From an uncultured Lachnospiraceae bacterium (GTDB taxonomy: Bacteria > Bacillota > Clostridia > Lachnospirales > Lachnospiraceae): a DNA stretch of 5,180 nt. A program made the translations under genes and the position numbers. Shown piece after piece: positions 1 through 5,180 of the stretch (the stretch's first letter is position 1; the number at the start of each line of letters is the position of its first letter). The notes beneath the pieces are model-generated. The model saw only the letters and a program-made list of their open reading frames with translations. It made no database searches and was not told the origin of the DNA. The DNA is taken from positions 1 through 5,180 of the forward strand of contig CAOJLW010000179.1 in NCBI GenBank assembly GCA_948438565.1. Reading direction: 5' to 3'.

Positions 1-568
1 CGTCGGCGTTGATATTGTAGGTCTGATAATCGTCGTCCATGCCAATCGGACAGACAATCGGCAGAAAATCTTTTTCCAATAAATCATAGAGGATTTTCGG
101 GTTGACCTCTTTGATATCGCCTACAAAACCAATATCCTGTCCGTTGGAGTATTTGCGGTCAACCCGCAAAAGGCCGCCGTCCTTACCGCTGATGCCAATT
201 GCCAGTACGCCCAGGCTTTCCACCAACTGCACCAAGGATTTGTTGACGCGTCCCAGAACCATCTCCGCAATTTCCATCGTCGCTTCGTCGGTTTTGCGCA
301 GTCCGTTGATAAACTCTGGTTCCATCCCTGCTTTTTCCACCCATTTACTGATCTCTTTGCCGCCTCCATGAACGATAATCGGCTTAAAGCCTACGAGTTT
401 TAACAGTGTCACATCCTGGATCACCTGGCGCTTTAACGCTTCGTCCACCATGGCGCTTCCGCCGTATTTGACGACAATGATCTTCCGGTTAAACCTTTGG
501 ATATAGGGAAGCGCTTCAATCAGCACTCCCGCTTTGAGCATACTTTCCTGTATCGTTGTCCTTTCCAT
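1..568 (-). CDS. argB: Acetylglutamate kinase, N-terminal 189 residues (cut by left edge)
   Basis: Second step of arginine synthesis: ATP-dependent phosphorylation of N-acetyl-L-glutamate in the cytoplasm. I translated the frame from the ATG at 568-566; it stays open to the left edge, so about two thirds of a normal 290-300 residue protein is visible. Amino-acid kinase family motifs are present in order: KYGGSAM (34-40), VHGGGKEI (66-73), NGLRKTDE (88-95), GRVNKSL (106-112), [11 protein letters not shown] (126-136), DIGFVGDI (145-152) and NINAD at the cut end. About 33 residues precede the first catalytic lysine, K34. This resembles the extra N-terminal helix of arginine-inhibited hexameric kinases rather than the short E. 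coli form, so feedback inhibition by arginine is a reasonable inference. The C-terminal arginine site lies outside the window. The gene follows argJ by 37 bases in the same operon. Identity is very secure. Confidence 0.97.
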   Translation of the reverse strand, partial: MERTTIQESMLKAGVLIEALPYIQRFNRKIIVVKYGGSAMVDEALKRQVIQDVTLLKLVGFKPIIVHGGGKEISKWVEKAGMEPEFINGLRKTDEATMEIAEMVLGRVNKSLVQLVESLGVLAIGISGKDGGLLRVDRKYSNGQDIGFVGDIKEVNPKILYDLLEKDFLPIVCPIGMDDDYQTYNINAD

Positions 569-576
569 TGCTTGCA

Positions 577-584
577 CTCCTTTT
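577..584 (-). promoter_or_regulatory. Ribosome binding site of argB
   Basis: The minus strand reads AAAAGGAG, followed by an 8-base spacer and the ATG at 568. It fixes the argB start and therefore the length of the N-terminal extension that bears on arginine sensitivity. It lies in the 37-base gap after the argJ stop, and no promoter or terminator is evident in that gap. Confidence 0.85.
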
Positions 585-605
585 ATCTGTCGGATATCGC
601 TTCGT

Positions 606-1829
606 TTAGGAACGATAATCCGCGTTGATTTTGATATAGTCATAGGTCAAATCGCATCCCCAGGCCGTTGCCGTCTCAGAACCCATCTTGATATCCGCAA
701 TGGCCGTCACCTCCGGCTCTGAGAGGATTTGAGAAGCCGTTTCCTCACTGTAATCCAAAGCCACTCCATCTCGAATCAGCTGGATACGCCCCGCAGCGCT
801 TTCAAAATATAAGTCCACTTTTTCCGGATCAAATTTTGCGCCGGAATAACCCATGGCGCACAGGATTCTCCCCCAGTTGGCGTCATGTCCGTAGATAGCC
901 GCCTTCGTCAGATTGGAAGTAATGACGGCTTTACTTAAAATCCTGGCTTCTTTTTTACTTTTGGCTCCGATAACCCGAACTTCAAACAACGCCGTTGCGC
1001 CCTCTCCGTCTCCTGCCATCTGTTTGGCTAAGGATGTATTGACATAGTGCAGCGCCTCTCGAAACGCTTCGTAATCCGCATTTTTTTCCGTAATCGTCGG
1101 ATTGCCCGCCGCTCCATTGGCCAAAAGGATCACGGTATCATTGGTTGAAGTGTCGCCGTCCACCGAAATCATATTGTAAGTGTCTGGAATATCGTCCCGT
1201 AAAGCTTCCTGCAGCAATTCCTTGGAAATCGCCAGATCGGTCGTAAGAAAGCTAAGCATGGTACACATATTTGGATGAATCATGCCGGAACCCTTGCACA
1301 TACCGCCGATCGTTACCGTTACGCCGCCAATCTCAAAAGAAGCGGCCGCTTCTTTTTCGTGGGTATCGGTCGTTAAGATGGCAAGCGCGGCTTTATGACC
1401 GGCTTCCCGGGTCGCTTCTAGGGACGGCGCCATGACTTCCATTCCTTTTGTAATGCGGTCTATCGGTAGCTGCTGGCCAATGACGCCTGTGGAGGCAATC
1501 AGTACGGCTTCCTCCGGAATTTTAAAAAGCTCCGCGGCTTTTTGCGCCGTCTGTCTGCAATAAGCCAATCCTTCCTCTCCCGTACAGGCATTGGCAATCC
1601 CTGCGTTCACCACGACTGCCTGGGCAAACGTATGGCGATGGATCATTTCTTTATCCCATTTGACCGGGGCTGCCTGTACCAGATTGGAAGTAAACGTACC
1701 GGCCGCCGTACAGGGAGCGGCGCTGTAAATCAGAGCCATATCCGTCCGATCCGTATATTTTATCCCAGCGGCTGTAGACGCAGCCAAAAAACCTTTTGCG
1801 GCAGTAACGCCTCCTTCGATTGTTTTCAT
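606..1829 (-). CDS. argJ: Ornithine acetyltransferase, probable bifunctional ArgJ
   Basis: Transfers the acetyl group from N-acetylornithine to glutamate, giving ornithine and regenerating N-acetylglutamate. Bifunctional members also use acetyl-CoA. The 407 residues match the usual length. The N-terminal nucleophile hydrolase motifs are all present: STGVIG (113-118, oxyanion region), [14 protein letters not shown] (179-192, with self-cleavage expected before the nucleophile T190), GDGEGAT (273-279), GHDANWGRI (314-322) and the usual C-terminal end INADYRS. The precursor should therefore split into an alpha chain of 189 residues and a beta chain of 218. The residue before the nucleophile is Cys, where Ala is the commonest choice. 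The start ATG at 1829 is set by a strong Shine-Dalgarno site. Sequence alone does not settle whether this ArgJ also accepts acetyl-CoA, which matters because a GNAT gene lies directly upstream. Confidence 0.98.
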   Translation of the reverse strand: MKTIEGGVTAAKGFLAASTAAGIKYTDRTDMALIYSAAPCTAAGTFTSNLVQAAPVKWDKEMIHRHTFAQAVVVNAGIANACTGEEGLAYCRQTAQKAAELFKIPEEAVLIASTGVIGQQLPIDRITKGMEVMAPSLEATREAGHKAALAILTTDTHEKEAAASFEIGGVTVTIGGMCKGSGMIHPNMCTMLSFLTTDLAISKELLQEALRDDIPDTYNMISVDGDTSTNDTVILLANGAAGNPTITEKNADYEAFREALHYVNTSLAKQMAGDGEGATALFEVRVIGAKSKKEARILSKAVITSNLTKAAIYGHDANWGRILCAMGYSGAKFDPEKVDLYFESAAGRIQLIRDGVALDYSEETASQILSEPEVTAIADIKMGSETATAWGCDLTYDYIKINADYRS

Positions 1830-1834
1830 GCGGT

Positions 1835-1843
1835 CCTCCTTTT
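1835..1843 (-). promoter_or_regulatory. Ribosome binding site of argJ, overlapping the upstream stop codon
   Basis: The minus strand reads AAAAGGAGG, then a 5-base spacer and the argJ ATG at 1829. Its first two bases are the last two of the TAA stop (1844-1842) of the upstream acetyltransferase gene. Ribosomes ending on that gene therefore sit on the argJ site, which suggests translational coupling. It is the strongest Shine-Dalgarno sequence of the operon. Confidence 0.9.
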
Positions 1844-2309
1844 ATTTTGCGTTAAATCTCGTGATATTCTCTTCGTTTAAAGTAAAGTCATAATAGTTTA
1901 AATCGTCCCGGAACGTCCATCCTACGCGTTTCCAAAACTGATTGCCCACCGCATTGTCCGCAAACGCGATCAGGCATACTTTGTTGATCTGTTCCGCCTG
2001 TAACGCTTTCATGGCGGCTACCGCCATCGCTTTTCCAATTCCCTGTTTGCGAAAGGTTTCCTGCACGCAGACATGGTAAAAGCAGCCGCGGCGTCCGTCA
2101 TGGCCGCATAAAATTGCGCCGACGATCTCACCGTCGGATTCGGCTACGATACTGGTCGTCGGATTGCGTTTTAAAAAACGCTCCACACCCTCTTTAGAAT
2201 CGTCGATGCTGCGGATGCCAAATCCTTTAATCCCCAGCCAAAGATGGTATACCTTTGCATAGTCCTCCATCCGCATGGCGCGGATGGAGTAACTTCTTGT
2301 ATGTTTCAT
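1842..2309 (-). CDS. GNAT-family N-acetyltransferase inside the arginine operon, substrate unknown
   Basis: A complete 155-residue single-domain GNAT protein. It shows the N-terminal strand and helix SIRAMRMEDYAKVYHLW (8-24), the central strands SIVAESDGEIVGAILCGHDG (53-72, beta2-beta3), beta4 around CFYHVCV (76-82), the acetyl-CoA pyrophosphate loop RKQGIGKAM (87-95, the R-x-x-G-x-G pattern), and beta5 to helix 4, ADNAVGNQFWKRVGW (117-131). The middle resembles my recollection of the E. coli YpeA-type acetyltransferases, whose substrate I do not know. The start ATG at 2309 has AGGGGAA upstream at 2320-2314, overlapping the argC stop codon. The gene lies 9 bases after argC and 12 before argJ, so it is surely co-transcribed with them. 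A link to arginine metabolism, for example forming N-acetylglutamate or acetylating a related amine, is inferred from position only. It lacks the amino-acid-kinase domain of classical ArgA. Family confidence is high; function is open. Confidence 0.93.
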   Translation of the reverse strand: MKHTRSYSIRAMRMEDYAKVYHLWLGIKGFGIRSIDDSKEGVERFLKRNPTTSIVAESDGEIVGAILCGHDGRRGCFYHVCVQETFRKQGIGKAMAVAAMKALQAEQINKVCLIAFADNAVGNQFWKRVGWTFRDDLNYYDFTLNEENITRFNAK

Positions 2310-2318
2310 TTTGTTCCC

Positions 2319-3359
2319 CTATGGAAAAATCGGGGCAAATGCCAGCCCTTCTGTTTCCGGTTTCCCAAACAACAGGTTCATATTTTGGACGGCTTGTCCA
2401 GCGGCTCCCTTGACCAGGTTATCTAATGCGCCCATTAAGACGATGCGACCGGTTCGTTCGTCAATTTTAAAATTGATATCTACAAAATTACTGCCTTCCA
2501 CCCATCGCGTTTCCGGACAGACGCCCTCGTCTAATACCCGGATAAATTTTTCATCGGCATAGTATTGATCGTAGATCGCCTTAACCTGACTATAGGAAAC
2601 GGGTTTTACAAGCGTCGCGTATTCCGTCGCCAAAATCCCGCGGTTCATCGGAATCAGGTGCGGCGTAAAGCTTACGGTAACCGGCCGCCCGGCCGCATAG
2701 CCAAGCTGCTCTTCTATCTCCGGCGTATGCCTGTGACTGGCCACTCCATAGGCCTTTATATTTTCATTGACCTCGCAAAACAGGTTGGGTACCTTGGCGC
2801 CCCTGCCTGCTCCGGAAACCCCGGACTTTGCGTCAATAATCAGGGAATTGGGATCGATCAGGCCTTCTTTGACCAGTGGGTAGGCCGTTAAGATAGAACA
2901 AGTCGTATAACATCCTGGATTGGCCACCAGTCTGGCTGACCGGATGGTTTCGCGGTTGACCTCACAAAGTCCATATACGGCCTCTTTTAAAAACTGCGGG
3001 GACTTGTGTTCGATTTGATACCATGCTTCGTAGATCGACACGTCCTTGATACGATAATCCGCACTCAAATCTATGATTTTTACCTGATTTAAAATCTCTT
3101 CCGTTAAAATAGAAGCCAGATATCCCTGAGGCGTTGCCGTAAAAATCACGTCCACTTGGCTGGCAAGCTCGGTCAGATTATCGTCTAAACAGATATCCTC
3201 AACCAGTTCAAACATATTGCGGTATACTTGTGCGTATTTTTGGTCGATATAGCTTTTGGAACCAAACCATCGGATTTCTGTATCTGAATGGCCTAAGAGA
3301 AGCCGTACCAGTTCTCCTCCGGCATATCCGGTCGCCCCAATGATCCCTGCTCTAATCAT
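2319..3359 (-). CDS. argC: N-acetyl-gamma-glutamyl-phosphate reductase
   Basis: Third step of arginine synthesis: NADPH-dependent reduction of N-acetylglutamyl phosphate to the semialdehyde. The 346-residue length is typical for the family. Visible motifs: Rossmann loop GATGYAGGE (8-16), ATPQG (75-79), NPGCYTT (147-153) with catalytic Cys150, KSGVSGAGRG (178-187), SHRHTPEI (208-215) with the probable catalytic His211, PHLIPMNRG (233-241), and the C-terminal KGAAGQAVQNMN (317-328). I chose the ATG at 3359 because MIRAGIIGATG places the Rossmann strand at the normal N-terminus. A TTG 13 codons upstream (3398) is in frame, but it would sit at about the predicted transcription start. The Shine-Dalgarno sequence before the ATG (AGAGTGA, 3371-3365) is weak. 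argC is the first gene of the operon, and its TAG stop is embedded in the ribosome site of the next gene. Confidence 0.98.
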   Translation of the reverse strand: MIRAGIIGATGYAGGELVRLLLGHSDTEIRWFGSKSYIDQKYAQVYRNMFELVEDICLDDNLTELASQVDVIFTATPQGYLASILTEEILNQVKIIDLSADYRIKDVSIYEAWYQIEHKSPQFLKEAVYGLCEVNRETIRSARLVANPGCYTTCSILTAYPLVKEGLIDPNSLIIDAKSGVSGAGRGAKVPNLFCEVNENIKAYGVASHRHTPEIEEQLGYAAGRPVTVSFTPHLIPMNRGILATEYATLVKPVSYSQVKAIYDQYYADEKFIRVLDEGVCPETRWVEGSNFVDINFKIDERTGRIVLMGALDNLVKGAAGQAVQNMNLLFGKPETEGLAFAPIFP

Positions 3360-3403
3360 AATTATCACTCTGCTTTCTTTTGAATTGTTGTTAGCCAAAC
3401 TCT

Positions 3404-3432
3404 ATATTAGTACAAAATCTTCCATTCGTAAA
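3404..3432 (-). promoter_or_regulatory. Candidate sigma-A promoter of the arginine operon
   Basis: On the minus strand a -35-like TTTACG (3432-3427) is separated by exactly 17 bases from a -10-like TAATAT (3409-3404). Each matches the consensus at four of six positions. Transcription would start near 3397 and leave a leader of roughly 38 bases before the argC ATG, too short for a T-box or riboswitch. The surrounding DNA is AT-rich and follows the terminator of the upstream gene, the expected place for a promoter. No palindromic ARG box could be made out. Assignment is by eye only. Confidence 0.55.
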
Positions 3433-3436
3433 GGGG

Positions 3437-3479
3437 AAAACAAAAAGTAACGACGCCTTTTTCGAAAGGCGCCGTCACT
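3437..3479 (-). terminator. Rho-independent terminator of the surface-protein gene
   Basis: A 15-base-pair stem (3479-3465 with 3460-3446) closes a CGAA tetraloop and is followed on the minus strand by TTTTTGTTTT. The two non-Watson-Crick positions (3449/3476 and 3453/3472) are G-U pairs in minus-strand RNA but A-C mismatches in plus-strand RNA, and only the minus side carries a U tract. The terminator therefore works in the minus direction. It begins 7 bases after the stop codon of the surface-protein gene and insulates the arginine operon from it. Confidence 0.92.
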
Positions 3480-3486
3480 AGAAAGC

Positions 3487-5178
3487 TTATTTGACAGTTA
3501 TTTTTTTGATTCCCGCTTTTTTAAGCCTTTGCTGTAATTTGCTCTTCTGCGATTTGTTCATTTTCTTGGGTACGGTTACCGTTACCTTGGAAGCTGTCTT
3601 TTTGAATGCGCCGGTATTAATGGATGGAGCGGTTGTGCTCTTGAATACCAGTTTATTCAATTTTTTGCTGTTATAAAATGCATTTTTACCGATCTGTTTG
3701 ATATTCTTGCCCATGGTAACCGTCGTCAATTTCTTGGCTCCCTTGAAAGCATTGTTGGAAATCTGCACTACCTTGCATTTTACGCCGTTGATCGTTATCG
3801 TATCCGGAATCGTAACCGTCTTGGAGCTTGACAAGGTCTTTTTCACTGCCTTATAAGCGGCCACTGTCTTTTTCGCTGCATCCAATACTTTGTACTGCAC
3901 GCCTTTTACGGTTTTTGTGTCGCCTTTTTTCATAGCAGGCGCAGGACCTGGATGCTCCTGATCCGTCGGAGGCGTCTGGTCGCCTGGCGTCTGACCGCCT
4001 GGAGGCGTTTGGCCGCCTGATGACGCAGGCTGTAAACTCTGATAGGCATTTTCCAAAGCTGCCAGGTTACTTTGCAATTCTGCTTCTGACATCGAATCCA
4101 TTGCGCTTTCTATCTGGGCAATCAGATTTTGCAGTTTCTGGAAGCTTTCCGCCGTATAAAGTTTGCTATCCAACGCTTTATACGCATTTATTTTGGCCAA
4201 AAGAGCCTGTTTATTGGCCGACGGGCCAACCGACGCGGATACTTTTTCCAGTTTGCCGAACGCTTTTTCGAGCTCTTCCAGATATAGGTTTCGCTCTGCT
4301 TCGGTCAAATCATGTTCCACCGCGTTGACAGCCATTTCGATCTCCTGTATCCGCGCTAAAAACGCTGCAAAGCTTTCCGGCGTATAAAGCGTTGCGTCCG
4401 TCTGCCTGTATTCTGCTATTTTTGCCATTAAAATCTTTTTGTTTACCGGATTGACCGGCGGTTCTTCCTGCAATCCCCATGCGCCGTCCGCACTGCGTCT
4501 TGGGGAAGTTTTTAAAATCAGCTCTTGTGGAAGCTTACTGTAATTGAGGACTTCAAAATCATAGGCATTATCGTCCGTATCGATAAAACGGATCCGGCGG
4601 ATTGCCTTGTTTTTGGATATAATCTCATCCCCTTCCGGATTGACTAGCGCTGTGTCGCCCTCTACTGGAGCCTCATTGACGGATACGCCGTCTACTTGGG
4701 TTTCGCCGTTTTTTAACGTTACGCTGTAGCGTTTATTGTCAATCGACAGATCCCATGTCTGATCCGGGTTGGAAACCTCTACTGCCGCCTGCGTGGTATT
4801 GGCCGCCGCGCACTGGATCAAATAGGAAGATCGGGACGGAACCGTTCCCTGTAAGGAAAGCGTCTCTGTTTTGTCCTTGGAGGCGTAGTGAATGCTGTAG
4901 CCGCTTAAGTCAATCTCCTCAGAAGTCGGGTTATACAATTCGATAAAACTGTGGGATACCGGAACGTCCGATTTTCCACCGTCGCCATAAACCTGATGGA
5001 CGATCAGATGATCGCGCTGCGGCGTTACTTCTGTTACCGTATCCTCCATTGCCGCCGTTAAGCTGCCGGTCTCTACGCTGCTTGCAATTACTACGGAGAT
5101 TTTTTTGCCAAGGCTTGCCGCATCGAGTTCATAGAACTGTCCGGTTGCGCCGGCAATATCAACGCCGTCCGCTTTCCA
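3487..5178 (-). CDS. Large cell-surface protein, C-terminal 563 residues (LTD, FIVAR-like repeats, BspA-type LRR)
   Basis: The frame is open from the right edge to the TAA at 3489-3487, so the gene begins outside the window. The ATG at 5049 lies inside a domain and is not a credible start. Numbering from the first visible residue: 1-43 is the end of an Ig-like repeat of the W-x-x-DG...GATGQFYEL...GKKISVVI type; about 57-235 is a lamin-tail domain (HQVYGDGG, HSFIELYNP, IDLSGYSI, AIRRIRFIDTDDNAYDFE); 246-313 and 322-384 are two FIVAR-like helical repeats; 385-415 is a Pro/Gly/Gln linker; 418-563 is a lysine-rich BspA-type leucine-rich region (NNAFKGAKKL, KNAFYNSKKL) ending ITVK. There is no sortase motif and no C-terminal membrane segment, so attachment, if any, must be non-covalent or N-terminal. 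In relatives such tails follow enzymatic N-terminal domains such as nucleases or phosphatases. Which one applies here cannot be seen. Confidence 0.9.
   Translation of the reverse strand, partial: WKADGVDIAGATGQFYELDAASLGKKISVVIASSVETGSLTAAMEDTVTEVTPQRDHLIVHQVYGDGGKSDVPVSHSFIELYNPTSEEIDLSGYSIHYASKDKTETLSLQGTVPSRSSYLIQCAAANTTQAAVEVSNPDQTWDLSIDNKRYSVTLKNGETQVDGVSVNEAPVEGDTALVNPEGDEIISKNKAIRRIRFIDTDDNAYDFEVLNYSKLPQELILKTSPRRSADGAWGLQEEPPVNPVNKKILMAKIAEYRQTDATLYTPESFAAFLARIQEIEMAVNAVEHDLTEAERNLYLEELEKAFGKLEKVSASVGPSANKQALLAKINAYKALDSKLYTAESFQKLQNLIAQIESAMDSMSEAELQSNLAALENAYQSLQPASSGGQTPPGGQTPGDQTPPTDQEHPGPAPAMKKGDTKTVKGVQYKVLDAAKKTVAAYKAVKKTLSSSKTVTIPDTITINGVKCKVVQISNNAFKGAKKLTTVTMGKNIKQIGKNAFYNSKKLNKLVFKSTTAPSINTGAFKKTASKVTVTVPKKMNKSQKSKLQQRLKKAGIKKITVK
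3970..4020 (-). repeat. Degenerate linker repeat, about 15-18 bases per unit
   Basis: The plus strand has three related GC-rich units of the form CGTCTGGTCGCCTGG, CGTCTGACCGCCTGGAGG and CGTTTGGCCGCCTGA. They encode GGQTPPGGQTPGDQTPP in the surface protein. This is a flexible spacer between the helical repeats and the leucine-rich domain. Its length probably varies among strains by repeat slippage, which is inference. Confidence 0.75.
4027..4443 (-). repeat. Tandem pair of FIVAR-like helical repeats in the surface protein
   Basis: Two units of about 65 residues (4443-4240 and 4215-4027) share the pattern NK-x-x-L-x-AKI-x-x-Y-x-x-x-D-x-x-LYT-x-ESF followed by two predicted helices ending in an L-x-x-A-x-x-x-L motif. 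The similarity survives at the DNA level: 20 plus-strand bases at 4142-4161 and 4370-4389 differ at one position and lie exactly 76 codons apart. This points to internal duplication. FIVAR modules are usually stalk or carbohydrate-adhesion parts of Gram-positive surface proteins. The family assignment is by pattern only. Confidence 0.8.
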
Positions 5179-5180
5179 TT

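Noticed and set aside
569..605. Separate promoter or attenuator between argJ and argB
   Set aside because: The 37-base gap contains only a Shine-Dalgarno site. I see no -35/-10 pair and no stable stem with a U tract.
1542..1880. Plus-strand 112-codon open frame
   Set aside because: It lies antisense to argJ and the end of the GNAT gene and its product resembles nothing known. It is a shadow of real genes. The same holds for the other plus-strand frames and for the minus-strand frame at 121-369, which is out of frame with argB.
1842..2309. GNAT gene as a classical argA
   Set aside because: Classical ArgA has an N-terminal amino-acid-kinase domain and is about 440 residues. This protein is only a 155-residue GNAT domain, so no symbol was given.
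3360..3398. Longer argC beginning at the in-frame TTG (13 extra residues)
   Set aside because: The extra residues are not part of the ArgC fold, TTG is a rare start, and it coincides with the predicted transcription start, leaving no leader. The ATG at 3359 gives the normal family N-terminus.
3487..3560. Sortase (LPXTG-type) anchor at the C-terminus of the surface protein
   Set aside because: No LPXTG-like motif, hydrophobic segment or separate charged tail is present. The protein ends in a basic leucine-rich-type domain.
3487..5049. Surface protein starting at the ATG at 5049 as a 520-residue protein
   Set aside because: The frame is open for 43 more codons to the window edge, and those codons encode the end of an Ig-like repeat. 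The ATG is internal, with no signal peptide after it.
4..5167. A 14-base inverted match between the window ends (4-17 and 5154-5167)
   Set aside because: Both copies lie inside coding sequence (NINAD of ArgB and GVDIA of the surface protein). The match does not extend, and the window ends are arbitrary, so it is most likely chance.

Overview
The window looks like chromosomal DNA of an anaerobic Firmicute, most likely a clostridial or Lachnospiraceae-type gut bacterium. This is inferred from three things: the arginine gene order argC-argJ-argB, strong AAAGGAG-type Shine-Dalgarno sites, and a surface protein that combines a lamin-tail domain, FIVAR-like repeats and a BspA-type leucine-rich C-terminus. 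A species cannot be named from the sequence. Every supported gene lies on the minus strand, so transcription runs right to left. The plus strand holds only shadow reading frames.

Right part (5178 to 3487): the C-terminal 563 residues of a large cell-surface protein whose N-terminus lies beyond the right edge. The order is the end of an Ig-like repeat, a lamin-tail domain, two FIVAR-like helical repeats, a Pro/Gly/Gln linker and a basic BspA-type leucine-rich domain. It ends at a strong intrinsic terminator (3437-3479).

Short gap (3360-3486): the terminator is followed after four bases by a candidate sigma-A-type promoter (-35 at 3432-3427, -10 at 3409-3404) that would start the arginine operon. 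No convincing ARG box or leader RNA was found.

Left part (3359 to 1): a compact arginine biosynthesis operon. It runs argC (N-acetyl-glutamyl-phosphate reductase), a small GNAT acetyltransferase of unknown substrate, argJ (ornithine acetyltransferase, possibly bifunctional) and argB (N-acetylglutamate kinase, cut by the left edge). Gaps are 9, 12 and 37 bases, so the four genes are almost certainly co-transcribed and probably translationally coupled. ArgB phosphorylates N-acetylglutamate, ArgC reduces the acyl phosphate, and ArgJ recycles the acetyl group from N-acetylornithine back to glutamate. argD and further genes would be expected beyond the left edge, but that is inference.

The main item of interest is the GNAT gene set between argC and argJ: an acetyltransferase of unassigned substrate inside a pathway built on an acetylated intermediate. 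The rest is well-known biology. I see no mobile element, CRISPR array, RNA gene or clearly new multi-gene system.
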